Shown here: positions 25,493-37,116 of the stretch, piece by piece
How positions within the stretch are numbered: the stretch's first letter is position 1
Layout: the number at the start of each line of letters is the position of its first letter
Assembly: GCA_903871805.1 (NCBI GenBank)
Contig: CAIQIE010000204.1
Location: 1 to 45,363, forward strand
DNA from: an uncultured Planctomycetaceae bacterium
GTDB lineage: Bacteria; Planctomycetota; Planctomycetia; Planctomycetales; Planctomycetaceae
DNA: 45,363 nucleotides
Direction of reading: 5' to 3'
Translations under genes and position numbers: made by a program
The notes under the pieces: model-generated
What the model was told of the DNA's origin: nothing
Databases searched by the model: none
What the model saw: only the letters and a program-made list of their open reading frames with translations

Positions 25493-26362
25493 AAGAAACT
25501 CCATACGGCCATCGCAGGGACATAAAAGGAAAAGTCATCGTTGGCTGGCGTCGGTCTGGGTGGGCAATTCCTGACAAGCCTTCCGCACCTCGGGGATTAT
25601 TCACAAAACGTCGGACGCTCACAAGCCACACTGCGGAACAGTGAAAACCCGTTGGTTTGCCCGCTGGCGATACGGGTTTGCCTTAGAGGTTGGAGCGACT
25701 GGCAACCGCGTCAGTTACTGAGGTACAACTGCGGGAAGTTTCGTTCGTTCGGTCCTGCCGATCTGCTTCCGAACCCAACAGCGTCCTCACAACCCTGCAT
25801 CGGCCATTCTCCTTGTTGCTTTGCGTCGTTGCTTTACGTCTCGGCGGACTGCGTATGCCTGTCGCGGGATCCTGACCTGCGTTGATGGTCGGGAGTCTTA
25901 CATCGCTTGCACGAGATTCCGGGAATTTTGATTTTGCTCGGGAGAGACAGCGATGCAGGAGTCCTGGGGCGGGGGAATGAAGACCGTCCCGATCAGCAAC
26001 GCTCGTTGACGTAACTGTTTCAGATGTTGAACGAAACTCTCACCCAATCGCACAAATAATTAACGCAGCAGTTGTTACGTGAAATCTCACGGACACAGGC
26101 CGTGTGCGAAATGGTGTCTTTTTGAGGCTCACCGAGAGCGAATCCTGTCAGAGACATGAGGGGAAACCCGCGCAATCACCGATTGGCGCAAGTTCTGCAA
26201 TGCTTAGAAAAATCGACATCTTGACGCATGCACCCGGAAAGTGTGCCGCGATTGTCTTTGGCTGGTCAGGGCTATCTGTGTGGATGAAGTTCCATTCTTT
26301 AACCCCGCCAGGATCGCAGCCTTGCAATGTCAGGCCCGTAAGGGGATCGGGACGGAATCAAA
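25493..26362. other. Intergenic region between divergent genes
   Basis: About 870 bp between the TlpA-like gene and the CAP-domain gene. No gene is supported. A weak hairpin pairs AAACCCGT (25645-25652) with ACGGGTTT (25672-25679) around a GC-rich 19-nt loop. Nothing else stands out. Confidence 0.45.
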
Positions 26363-28972
26363 ATGGAGTCTTTTACGGTTTTTGGAGGATGCAGGCGGGT
26401 ACGGAAGCGTGTGGCAGCGCACCGTCCAGTTTCTGCTCTCGTTGCGGAATCGCTCGAAGCACGCACGTTATTGACGGCAGTGCAGTTGACGGATCGCGAG
26501 CAGCTTCTGCTGGAACTGATCAATCGTGCCCGGGCCAATCCGGAAGCTGAAGCCGCAAGACTTGGTATCGCCCTGAATGAAGGGTTGCAGCCCGGAACGA
26601 TCACTTCCGTGCCGAAGCAGCCGCTCGTTCCGGATCAGATCCTTGTCGATGTGGCCCGCGCTCATTCTCAGGATATGCTTGACCGCGATTACTTTGAGCA
26701 TACCACACTCGGTACCACGCAGACGGCTCAGGACCGTGCGAAGGCAGCTGGATACACGGGAGCCATTGGCGAAAATATCTGCTGGGGCGGAAACACACGC
26801 GGGATCGATGAAAATCAGCACGTCTACGACCGTCATGATGTCCTGGTCCGGAGCGTTTCGCATCGCAGAAACATCATGTACGACGCATACGAGGAGATTG
26901 GGGTCGGTGTCCGGTACGGGCAGTTCACCAGTGGAGGTAACGTCTTTAATGCGTCCATGGTTACAGAAGATTTCTCCATCAGGAACATCGATCCATATAT
27001 TACCGGAGTCGTCTATGCAGACTCTCTGGACAACGACTTCTACGACATTGGAGAATCAATTCGCTCCGGAACTGTTACTGCCGTTAATCCTCTGACAGGC
27101 GCCGTTGTTGAGACGCAAATCGGTAACTCCGGTTGCTATGCCCTGATGGTCACCCCAGGCAAGTGGATCGTTTCTGCACAGTACCTGTTCGATGGGAAAT
27201 CAGTCCAGGCGTCGCGTCTGGTGACGGTCGGCCAACTGAATGTCAAAACAGATTTCGAGCGATTTACGGACACGTCATTGACTGTGAAGATTTCTACCAG
27301 CACAACGACACTCATTGAATCCGTCGGGGTGACTTCAACGCTTGTGACAGTCAACAGAGCGGACGCAGATCCGTATCCTCTGACACTTGCAGTCTCCTGT
27401 TCCGATACGACAGAAATCACGGTTCCTTCTGAAGTCACAATTCCGGCCGGTGAAACATCTGCGAGCTTCACAGTGAATGCTCTCGCCGATGATCGTATTG
27501 ATCCAGGCAGGCAGACCAGTGTCAGCGTTACAGCACAAAGCTACAAGGCCGCATCTCTGCAGTTCACCGTCAACGATCGCACAACCCCACTGCTGCCTTC
27601 CAGGACTCAGATTGTCAACTCGGCTCGCCCCACCTTCACATGGTCTGCGGTTTCCAATGCCGGAAGCTATGAAGTCTGGATCGACAATGCGACAACAAAG
27701 CAGTCCAAAGTGGTCTTCGTCGACAGCATTCAAACCACATCATGGACAGTGGATCGTGACCTGGGAATTGGAACATACAACGTCTGGGTGCGTGGGGTAA
27801 CGCAGGATGGACTCAAAAGTCTCTGGAGTCCCACTGGCGTCTGGCAGACACGGCCGACCGGTGGAATCAGCAATTCCGGAAGCATCCAGAAGAGCAACGC
27901 AGGGACACTGGAGTGGGCTGAAATTCCCGGGGCCGTTTCCTACGACATCTGGGTTGATAACCTGACCGCAAAGCAGTCGCAGTATTTCCGCGCCACTGCA
28001 GTCGTCGGCACTTCGCTGATCATCCCCGACATCGCAGTGGGAAAGTTTGGGGTCTGGATTCGGGGACGGAACGTTCGGGGCGATCTGGCTCCCTGGGGAA
28101 ATCAGGGCATTATTAACGTCAGCCATGCGGTTCAGGGGGTCAGGATTGTTGCTGCTGACTTTGATGCGATCCCGGACCTGCGCTGGAATTCTCAGCGAGG
28201 CGCGGTGTCTTACGAAGTCTGGATCGATAACAAAACCTCAGGGAAGTCTGCGTTCTATCGCAATACCAGCGTGATGGCCACATCCGTCCGGCTCAATACA
28301 CTGGGCGAGGGATCTTATCGTGGCTGGATTCGCGGCCGGGATGCAGCAGGAGTGTGGCATCAATGGAGCGCAGTAATCGATTTCGAAATTCGCCGACCAT
28401 CAGTGATGCTGAAACCCGGTCCGGTGACGTCCAGCGCATGGCCGCTTTATCAGTGGAGTACGATAGCGGGGGCCGTATCATGGGACTTTCTGCTTCAGAC
28501 ATCGAACGGCGAAACTCTGGTTTCCAGCACAGGTCTGGTCTCAACTTCGCTTGCATCGAAAGACAATCTTCGTTCTGGTCAGTATCGAGTGTGGCTGACG
28601 GCCGTGGATTCTCGTGGAGTCACACTTTCCAGCGATGCCTTTACGTTTAATGTGACCCGGCTTGATGAAGGCACAAAACCGGATGACAGTTTAAGGGCCA
28701 TTCATCAGCTGCTCGCAATTCCAGAGATCCGATTGGAAATTCAGCCAGATCGTTCCGGAACGGATAAGGGCCCCGTGGAGATTGTTGTCGCAGGCACTGT
28801 TCCGGAAGATGATCGGCTGTGTGAAACAACTGCTCTGATGGTACCTGTTGGATACGATGCTGGTCCTGTGTTGGTACCCGTTCCCGTTAAGGAAGTGCAC
28901 CACATCGTCGGTGAGGTACCCAGCGGTGATTCTGTGCTTGACGAAATTTTCTCAGAGTCTCTGTGGCTGTGA
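26363..28972 (+). CDS. Large CAP/SCP-domain surface protein with LEPR-XLL type N-terminus
   Basis: An 869-residue protein. LVAESLEARTLLT at 26-38 matches the LEPR-XLL motif found near the start of many large planctomycete exported proteins. Residues about 42-210 are a CAP (SCP/PR1) domain with H101 in ARAHSQDML, GENI at 136-139 and H167 in SVSHRRNIMYDAYEEIGVGV. A linker to about 300 looks like a carboxypeptidase-regulatory type fold. About 304-412 is Calx-beta-like (ITVPSEVTIPAGETSASFTV). Four fibronectin-III-like repeats follow (YEVWIDN, YDIWVDN, YEVWIDN, WDFLLQT). The C-terminal 100 residues are Pro/Val-rich. It should be exported and surface-bound; CAP function in bacteria is largely unknown. 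ATG 26363 has GGA 7 nt before it. It converges with the sulfatase. Confidence 0.88.
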   Translation: MESFTVFGGCRRVRKRVAAHRPVSALVAESLEARTLLTAVQLTDREQLLLELINRARANPEAEAARLGIALNEGLQPGTITSVPKQPLVPDQILVDVARAHSQDMLDRDYFEHTTLGTTQTAQDRAKAAGYTGAIGENICWGGNTRGIDENQHVYDRHDVLVRSVSHRRNIMYDAYEEIGVGVRYGQFTSGGNVFNASMVTEDFSIRNIDPYITGVVYADSLDNDFYDIGESIRSGTVTAVNPLTGAVVETQIGNSGCYALMVTPGKWIVSAQYLFDGKSVQASRLVTVGQLNVKTDFERFTDTSLTVKISTSTTTLIESVGVTSTLVTVNRADADPYPLTLAVSCSDTTEITVPSEVTIPAGETSASFTVNALADDRIDPGRQTSVSVTAQSYKAASLQFTVNDRTTPLLPSRTQIVNSARPTFTWSAVSNAGSYEVWIDNATTKQSKVVFVDSIQTTSWTVDRDLGIGTYNVWVRGVTQDGLKSLWSPTGVWQTRPTGGISNSGSIQKSNAGTLEWAEIPGAVSYDIWVDNLTAKQSQYFRATAVVGTSLIIPDIAVGKFGVWIRGRNVRGDLAPWGNQGIINVSHAVQGVRIVAADFDAIPDLRWNSQRGAVSYEVWIDNKTSGKSAFYRNTSVMATSVRLNTLGEGSYRGWIRGRDAAGVWHQWSAVIDFEIRRPSVMLKPGPVTSSAWPLYQWSTIAGAVSWDFLLQTSNGETLVSSTGLVSTSLASKDNLRSGQYRVWLTAVDSRGVTLSSDAFTFNVTRLDEGTKPDDSLRAIHQLLAIPEIRLEIQPDRSGTDKGPVEIVVAGTVPEDDRLCETTALMVPVGYDAGPVLVPVPVKEVHHIVGEVPSGDSVLDEIFSESLWL

Positions 28973-29197
28973 TATCTGCCAGTCTGAAAAGTGGTTGTTA
29001 CATCATGTTTTTCAGGCTCGTCTGTGACTTATGCGCGATCAGAGGCAAAGGAAGCAGGCAACAAAGCCCCGGGATTCAGGCATCACTGGCAAATGCCGCG
29101 GTCACACTCCATGGGCCGCCGGCAGATGCTGAAATCAGAGAGCATGCGACTCATGGTGTTTGGTGGATGTCTGCACCATGTTTTTCAGGGCCATCCG

Positions 29198-30661
29198 CTA
29201 CTGCACGGATTCCAGTTGGCCTGCGGGTCGCAATCCGCTGCCCCTGGTTGATCCGTCCCCCAGTTCTGTTCTGGCCGCAGTGGCCAGCGACCGCAGTTTT
29301 TCTGCAATCGCCGGGTACATGAGCAGCACATTCTGCTCCTCACCCGGATCCTGCGACAGGTCAAACAAAGCCTCTCCAATTTTGCTGCTTTCGTATTTTA
29401 CGGGCATGCCGTCTTTACCACCGGGGACTCCATTCAGAGTTCTGTAGTTATGGGGAAAGTGCATTTTCCATCTTCCGCTTCGCACGGCCTGAAGTTCCGG
29501 CCCCCAATAAAAGTACAGGGCATCGTGAGGTGATTTGATCTCTGCCTCGCCGCACATCAGCCCGGAGATGCTTTTGCCATCGATGGGGTGATCAGGCAAT
29601 GTGCCGCCCATGAGTTCGGCAATGGTGGGCAGCAAATCAATTGTCATGGCGGGCTCACTGCATGTGCTTCCAGGACTGATCCTGTCGGGCCATTTCATGA
29701 TGCAGGGAACACGACAACCGCCGTCAAACACGGTTCCTTTGCCTTCCCGTAAAGGTGCTGCTGACCCCGCGTGATTGCCATAACTTAGCCACGGACCGTT
29801 GTCCGAAGTGAATATAAGAAGTGTATTGTTTTCAAGTTGGAATCGTCGCAGTGTCTGGACAATCTGACCAACCGACCAGTCAATTTCCATCAGCACATCG
29901 GAGAAGGTTCCTTTTCCACTTTTGCCCTGGAACTCCGAACCGGAGAAGAGCGGCACATGGACCATGGAATGGGGCAGGTACAGGAAAAACGGCCGTTTGT
30001 AATTTCGTTCAATGAACGAAACAGCCTTCTCTGTGTATCGTCGTGTCAGTTGCGTCTGGTCCTCCGCCGTGACTTCAGCGTCGATCACGGTGTTGTTCTC
30101 GATCAACGGCAGGTTTGGCCAACTCCTGAGGCGTTCTTCCACGGGAAGATGTGTCACTTCCGGATGAAATGGCCACATATCATTGCTGTAAGGCAGCCCA
30201 AAATATTCGTCAAAGCCGTGCTGTAACGGAAGGAACGGCACTTCATGTCCCAGGTGCCACTTTCCGAAACACGCCGTTGCGTACGCCTTCTGCCGGCAGA
30301 GTTCTGCGATGGTCATCTCCCCGGTGTTCAGGCCAATCCGGGATTTCGGGCCAAGCGCACCCTGAATACCAATTCGAATGTTGTAGCATCCTGTCAGCAG
30401 ACTGGCCCGCGATGCAGAACAGACGGACTGAGAGACGTAGAAATCAGTAAATCGCCGGCCTTCCGCTGCCATCTCATTCAGGTTGGGAGTCAATTCCGCA
30501 TCACCGCCAAAAGGCCCGGGATCAGCGTATCCCATGTCGTCCATGAAGATAAGGACAATGTTGGGCGGGGCCGAAGTCGTCGCATCCCAGCCATACACAC
30601 AACGACAGAATCCGACGATCATCAGCAGCACCAGGAAGCGGAAAACGGGGATTGATGCCAT
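29198..30661 (-). CDS. Exported formylglycine-dependent sulfatase
   Basis: A 487-residue sulfatase. Signal peptide MASIPVFRFLVLLMIVGF, cleavage near residue 24. NIVLIFMDDMGYADPGPFGG gives the metal Asp pair, and C81-S-A-S-R85 followed by ASLLTG is the formylglycine signature. FGKWHLGHE, LPHSMVHVPL and FTSDNGPWLSYGNHAG complete the active site. The signature has Ala in place of the usual Pro (CxPxR), a known tolerated form. Cys is present, so oxidation by a formylglycine-generating enzyme or anaerobic maturase is needed; none is in the window. The substrate cannot be told, but sulfated polysaccharides are usual in planctomycetes. ATG 30661 is chosen because the signal peptide starts there; the frame opens upstream to 30760. 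Confidence 0.93.
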   Translation of the reverse strand: MASIPVFRFLVLLMIVGFCRCVYGWDATTSAPPNIVLIFMDDMGYADPGPFGGDAELTPNLNEMAAEGRRFTDFYVSQSVCSASRASLLTGCYNIRIGIQGALGPKSRIGLNTGEMTIAELCRQKAYATACFGKWHLGHEVPFLPLQHGFDEYFGLPYSNDMWPFHPEVTHLPVEERLRSWPNLPLIENNTVIDAEVTAEDQTQLTRRYTEKAVSFIERNYKRPFFLYLPHSMVHVPLFSGSEFQGKSGKGTFSDVLMEIDWSVGQIVQTLRRFQLENNTLLIFTSDNGPWLSYGNHAGSAAPLREGKGTVFDGGCRVPCIMKWPDRISPGSTCSEPAMTIDLLPTIAELMGGTLPDHPIDGKSISGLMCGEAEIKSPHDALYFYWGPELQAVRSGRWKMHFPHNYRTLNGVPGGKDGMPVKYESSKIGEALFDLSQDPGEEQNVLLMYPAIAEKLRSLATAARTELGDGSTRGSGLRPAGQLESVQ

Positions 30662-30773
30662 AAGTGACTGCTTTGCTGAGACCAGAGACAGGCTGGTTGA
30701 ATGCGGGAGCAGATCCAGAGCCTGCACGGCTGCTGTAGTGATTGCCATCCCAGAGAGCACGAAATTCTGAACG

Positions 30774-30805
30774 TTTCTCCGGGTTCCTCAAGCGATCCGG
30801 AGAAA
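30774..30805. promoter_or_regulatory. Inverted repeat in the sulfatase-dxr divergent gap
   Basis: TTTCTCCGG (30774-30782) and its exact complement (30797-30805) flank 14 nt. It lies 113 bp upstream of the sulfatase start and about 150 bp before dxr. It could be an operator dyad for one or both genes, or a hairpin. Placement is seen; role is inferred. Confidence 0.4.
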
Positions 30806-30955
30806 AAATGCGGTTTTGGGAGATTTTCATGGGGCGGAATTAGGAATCGTCTGCACGCAATCCGCGAATGGCACTTTCCCCTTAGCAGACTTTCCGCCTA
30901 GAATGTGACCTGGGCAAACATCCATCCGCTCTAATTACCACAAAAAGTCCGTCTC

Positions 30956-32094
30956 TTGTCTGCGGTTTCTTCAATTGCTCTGCTGGGTTCCACGGGATCC
31001 ATTGGCACAAGTTGTCTGGACGTTGCCCGACAACACTCAGATCGCGTGCGTGTTGCTGGATTGGCCGCCCACAAAAGCGTGGAACGTCTGTGTCAGCAGG
31101 TTTCTGAATTCCAGCCCGACTGGGCCATCATTGGCTGTGATTCTGTGTCTGTCCCGTCTTCCGCGGTGGGCCGCAGAACTCGCTGGTATCAGGGCTTTGA
31201 TCCTCTGGAAGCTCTAATCCGGGACTCACAGATCTCTACGGTCGTTTGTGCCATGGTAGGAGCGGCCGGTTTACCGGCGACGTGGGCTGCCGTGGATGCC
31301 GGAAAACGAGTGGCCCTGGCAAATAAAGAGTCTCTGGTCGTTGCCGGTTCGCTGATCATGAAACGTGCTGCAGAAACCGGAGCCTGCCTGATTCCAGTCG
31401 ACAGCGAGCACAGTGCTGTTTTTCAATGTCTTCAAAGCGGTCGTCGCGATCAGATGCGGCGAGTGATTCTCACGGCCAGTGGTGGTCCATTTCGCGGCTG
31501 GACCCGGCAACAGATGTTGTCAGTCACACCAGAAATGGCTCTGAAGCATCCCACATGGAGCATGGGGCCCAAAATCACCGTCGACTCGGCGACAATGATG
31601 AACAAAGCACTCGAGATCATCGAGGCTCGCTGGCTGTTTAATCTCAGGCCAGAGGAAATCGCCGTCACAATTCATCCACAATCGCTGATCCATTCACTTG
31701 TCGAGTTCGCAGACGGGTCGGTGATTTCCCAGTTTTCCCCTCCGGATATGCGACTGCCAATTCAGTATGCACTCCTGTTTCCGGACAGGTTACCTGGGCC
31801 AGCTCGTCAGACCGACTGGACGCAGCGTCATACTCTGGAACTGATCCCACCCGACCTCGATGCATTTCCTGCACTTCGGCTGGGATTTGAGGCCGCAGAA
31901 AAGGGCGGCACCTGCGGCGCCGCGTTAAATGCGGCAAATGAAATTGCCGTGGAACGATTCCTTGCCGGAAATCTCTCGTTCCCCTCTATTACTCACATCG
32001 TTCAGGATATTCTGAACCACCACAAATTCGATGCTCAGCCATCAATGTCGCAATTGTTTGCGATCGACCGCTGGGCTCGGGAGGAAGCATCCAG

Positions 32095-32107
<13 letters not shown>
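30956..32107 (+). CDS. dxr: 1-deoxy-D-xylulose 5-phosphate reductoisomerase
   Basis: A 383-residue cytoplasmic enzyme that turns DXP into MEP in the non-mevalonate isoprenoid pathway with NADPH. The N-terminal ALLGSTGSIG is the nucleotide-binding motif, and ALANKESLVVAG, PVDSEHSAVFQCL, TASGGPFRGW and SMGPKITVDSATMMNKALE are the substrate and metal sites. All key residues are there and length is normal. The TTG at 30956 places the start just before the Rossmann strand, as in the family; no ATG fits and no strong ribosome binding site is seen. It overlaps rseP by 13 bp, as dxr-rseP pairs commonly do. Confidence 0.95.
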
Positions 32108-34188
<2,081 letters not shown>

Positions 34189-34199
34189 TCTGCAGCGAT

Positions 34200-34233
34200 G
34201 CACATCCCCGATGATTGACCGTCGGGGATGTGC
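34200..34233. terminator. Two-way hairpin terminator between rseP and a convergent gene
   Basis: A 12-bp perfect stem (GCACATCCCCGA at 34200-34211 with its complement at 34222-34233) and 10-nt loop, 11 bp after the rseP stop in the gap between convergent genes. No long T run follows, but position and strength fit a shared terminator. Confidence 0.75.
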
Positions 34234-34354
34234 TGGCTGATGTCGGCCGCCCAGTAGACGAACGCATTCAGTCAGCCCGGCGTTTGGTGCCGGCCGTCAT
34301 GGATTGTGCTGCGAAGTTCTGAGCTGATCGTTGCGATTCTGTCGCCGGCGAAAA

Positions 34355-35314
34355 TCAGACCGATTCCGCCAGTTTCGCTACCTCAGACCTCATCTTCGCG
34401 ATGCCGGTTTTGGCCACTTCCAGTGGATCCTGCTTCCAGTAATCCGGATTGAACAGTTCCAGAGATAACGTCACAGAACGTCCCTCGCCGCCCAGCATTC
34501 GCAGAATATTGGTCAGCGGCGCGATTCCGTCTCCCGGATACACACGGTGAGAATCATTCATGCTCTCGCGGGATGGCTCGGACGGATAGTCGTTGATATG
34601 GAACACCTGCAGCGATGCATCACTGAATAACCCAAGTCCTGAAAAGTCTGAGCCGCCCTTGAAGATGTGATAGGTATCCAGCAGCAGGCACGTCCCCGGA
34701 TGACCGGTTTCCGCCGCAACATAGGCCACTTCGCCCAGGCGCGAAAGGTTTTTCGAAAATCCCCAGACTTCCAGCTGTGGAATTATGCCCGTCTGGTCGC
34801 CAACCTTCTGCAACGCTGCAAATCGCTCTGCTGCAGCCGATAACTCCACTCTTGCACTGTCCGCCTGGTGAGCTCCTACTGGGGGCGCCGCAATTCGTGT
34901 CCCGCCAATCTGCTTGAGCATGTCCATGTCACGCTTTGCTTCTTCCAGTGCTTCCTCGCGGGTTGTCGGATTGTCGTGAATCCACTGCGCGAAGCCAATC
35001 GCACTGTCGACCGTCAGACCGGAGTCGGAGATTCGCTGCCCCAGCTCTTTTAAGCTGCCCCCCTGCTGCACATATTCACGAAGGTTCGGGATCCATGGCT
35101 CTATCCCGTCATAGCCCGCTGCACTGGCAATCTCTACCTCTCGCACTACCCCCGGTTTCTGCCCCCGGATCGTGCTGGTGTTGAGACAAAAACGAAAACC
35201 GCTGCTGCGGGGCGTTGCCGATACCACGCTGGCCGCAGCCCCGCCGGCGTGTTTCAGCAGGATTCCAGCCCCGGCTACTGTCGCAGCCCCGATCGCATGT
35301 CGTCGACTAATCAC
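34355..35314 (-). CDS. Tat-exported TIM-barrel sugar isomerase-like protein
   Basis: A 319-residue protein beginning MISRRHAIGAATVAGAGILL, with a twin-arginine pair followed by a hydrophobic stretch, so Tat export is likely. The rest is a xylose isomerase-like TIM barrel: FRFCLNTSTIRG, SAAGYDGIEPW, IIPQLEVWGFS, CLLLDTYHIFKGG, LQVFHINDYPSEP and LSLELFNPDYW give the expected Glu-Asp-His-Glu metal ligands. Planctomycetes have many such exported isomerase/epimerase-like proteins of unknown substrate. The GTG at 35314 is chosen because GGAG lies 8 nt upstream and the Tat signal starts right after it; the frame opens upstream to 35431. It is not obviously part of the MoxR cluster, which ends 269 bp upstream. 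Confidence 0.87.
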   Translation of the reverse strand: MISRRHAIGAATVAGAGILLKHAGGAAASVVSATPRSSGFRFCLNTSTIRGQKPGVVREVEIASAAGYDGIEPWIPNLREYVQQGGSLKELGQRISDSGLTVDSAIGFAQWIHDNPTTREEALEEAKRDMDMLKQIGGTRIAAPPVGAHQADSARVELSAAAERFAALQKVGDQTGIIPQLEVWGFSKNLSRLGEVAYVAAETGHPGTCLLLDTYHIFKGGSDFSGLGLFSDASLQVFHINDYPSEPSRESMNDSHRVYPGDGIAPLTNILRMLGGEGRSVTLSLELFNPDYWKQDPLEVAKTGIAKMRSEVAKLAESV

Positions 35315-35583
35315 TCGTTTGTCTCCTGGACCTGACCTGATGATTCGCAGTATCAGTGACAGAGGTGTTTTGGGTTGAATGGATCCGGACCGCTGCGCAC
35401 GACGAAACAGCATGGTGCTGGCAGCGAGCAAATCGTTCTGCGGCCAACACGCCGCCGCGCCCGGATCACTTCTGGGCTAACCATGCTAACAGAACATCGC
35501 GAATGAACCCATTAGCCACGTTGCATTTTCACACAGATCTCTTTCCCGGCGAAACAGCTCCTGCACACACGGCAATGGCTGCC

Positions 35584-37116
35584 CTATTTTTTCGGGGATT
35601 CTGCTTTATCGCCAGCATCTTCGGACTTCGGACGAATCATCTGAAAATATCGCCGAATCAGCTGCTTCTGCCCCGCCGGAATGGGCTCAGACTCCAGCGC
35701 CGCTTCACTCAGGGCTTCAAACTTCTCTGCGTTCTGCCGGTACTCACGCTCGGCAATCTGCTCCTGCTGTTCACCTTCTGTCTTCTCGGTGTCCGTTTCC
35801 CCCATTCCGGTATTCTCGCTCGTAATTCGCAACTCTTTCCCTGCGGCTCTCTGAGCCGTTTTGTCCCCTTGCGGTTCACCGGCAGTCCCTTTCCCGGCTT
35901 TTTTCCCGCCTTTTCCCTGCCCCTGAGCCACATTGCGGGCTTCACTTTCCACTTCCGATCTGGCCTGAGCAAGGCTCAGGGCCTGCTGCTGCAGCAGCTC
36001 CGAGAGCTGCTTCTGATTTGCCAGCCGACGAGCTTCCGAAGCCAGCCCCTTTGTTCCTTCCTGAAACTTCTGCGCGTCACCTGATTCCAGCCCCTCCGCC
36101 AGCTTTCCGGCAGCTTCACCGGTCACTCTGGATTTTCCCGACTCCTCAGATCCCTTCTGTACCTGCTTCAGTTTTTCCGTGACGGCTCTTTGCGTCTGCC
36201 GATCAAGCGAAGGGGCACTCAGCTTCGAAAGCTCAGCATCCGCTTTTTTCAGGTCCCCCGCTGCCAGAGCCTTTCCGGCACCTGACATGTCCGCGGAAAG
36301 GGACATCGCTTCGCCGATTTCCTTCAATTGCTCAGCCGTGGCTGGATCATTGATCTGCTTCTGCAGCTGCTGCAGACTCGATTCCATTTCCGACAATCGG
36401 GCAAATGCTTCCCGCGGCGTTGTTCCCGCTTTGCTCAGTTCCTGAAGATTGCGATTCATGGAATCCAGCAACTGTTTCAGATTCGTGTCCTGCTGCTCCT
36501 TCTGAAACTCCTGCAGTTTCTGAACGTCCTCCTGCAGCTTGTTACTCTGCTCCATCAGCACTGGATCCACCTGCTGCGCAGTGGTTAATTTTACCGCTGC
36601 AGGCGACAGGATCGTCAACAGAATTGCGGCAGCAGACAGTACCAGACCCCGATTCCAGTTCTGAGGAGTCTTCAATCTCACAACCTGATCCGGATTTATC
36701 GCCTCAAGATGTCTGGTCGCGTCCTCGATCTGCAGCCGCTGTACCGCGTTTAGCTCTGTCTGAGTCAGAAATCGAATTCCTGTCTCCAGCCGATCCTTCA
36801 AACCGAACTGCTCGTCAACCCACCTGGCCGTATACGTCAGTCGAACAGGCTGCCTCAATGCCAGCAAAAGTCCGCCGAGTGTCGCAGAGAGACTTAACGC
36901 GGGAGGCAACCACAGCGGACTGCGGTGGCCCACGGTCAGCATTCCAAGTGCAACCGCACAGCTGGCAGTTGCCCCGGTCAACAGCCCGACGGAAGCCCAC
37001 TGCCAGAGCCTGCGAAGCTGAAGTCGCCGTCGAAACGTGGCCAGCTTCTGTAGCAACGGGTGCCCAGCCCCCGCCTGAAGGAATTGTTGTCGCGTCTCCT
37101 GCGTCCTTGGACTCAT
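35584..37116 (-). CDS. Membrane protein with long coiled coil, last gene of the MoxR-vWA cluster
   Basis: A 510-residue protein of a type common downstream of vWA genes in planctomycetes; I do not know a family name for certain. Two hydrophobic segments near residues 45-90 and one near 175-195 anchor it. About 205-430 is heptad-rich and Gln/Glu/Lys/Leu-rich (KLQEDVQKLQEFQKEQQD, LSEMESSLQQLQKQI), a long coiled coil. The C-terminal 100 residues are Gly/Lys/Glu-rich and low complexity, then RRYFQMIRP near the end. The ATG at 37116-37114 overlaps the stop of the vWA gene upstream as ATGA, so the two are translationally coupled. A scaffold role in the MoxR-vWA assembly is inferred. Confidence 0.82.
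   Translation of the reverse strand: MSPRTQETRQQFLQAGAGHPLLQKLATFRRRLQLRRLWQWASVGLLTGATASCAVALGMLTVGHRSPLWLPPALSLSATLGGLLLALRQPVRLTYTARWVDEQFGLKDRLETGIRFLTQTELNAVQRLQIEDATRHLEAINPDQVVRLKTPQNWNRGLVLSAAAILLTILSPAAVKLTTAQQVDPVLMEQSNKLQEDVQKLQEFQKEQQDTNLKQLLDSMNRNLQELSKAGTTPREAFARLSEMESSLQQLQKQINDPATAEQLKEIGEAMSLSADMSGAGKALAAGDLKKADAELSKLSAPSLDRQTQRAVTEKLKQVQKGSEESGKSRVTGEAAGKLAEGLESGDAQKFQEGTKGLASEARRLANQKQLSELLQQQALSLAQARSEVESEARNVAQGQGKGGKKAGKGTAGEPQGDKTAQRAAGKELRITSENTGMGETDTEKTEGEQQEQIAEREYRQNAEKFEALSEAALESEPIPAGQKQLIRRYFQMIRPKSEDAGDKAESPKK

Noticed and set aside
29004..29189. Repeated 13-mer CATGTTTTTCAGG at 29004-29016 and 29177-29189
   Set aside because: Only the 13 bases are shared and the flanks differ; it may be chance in the gap between convergent genes.
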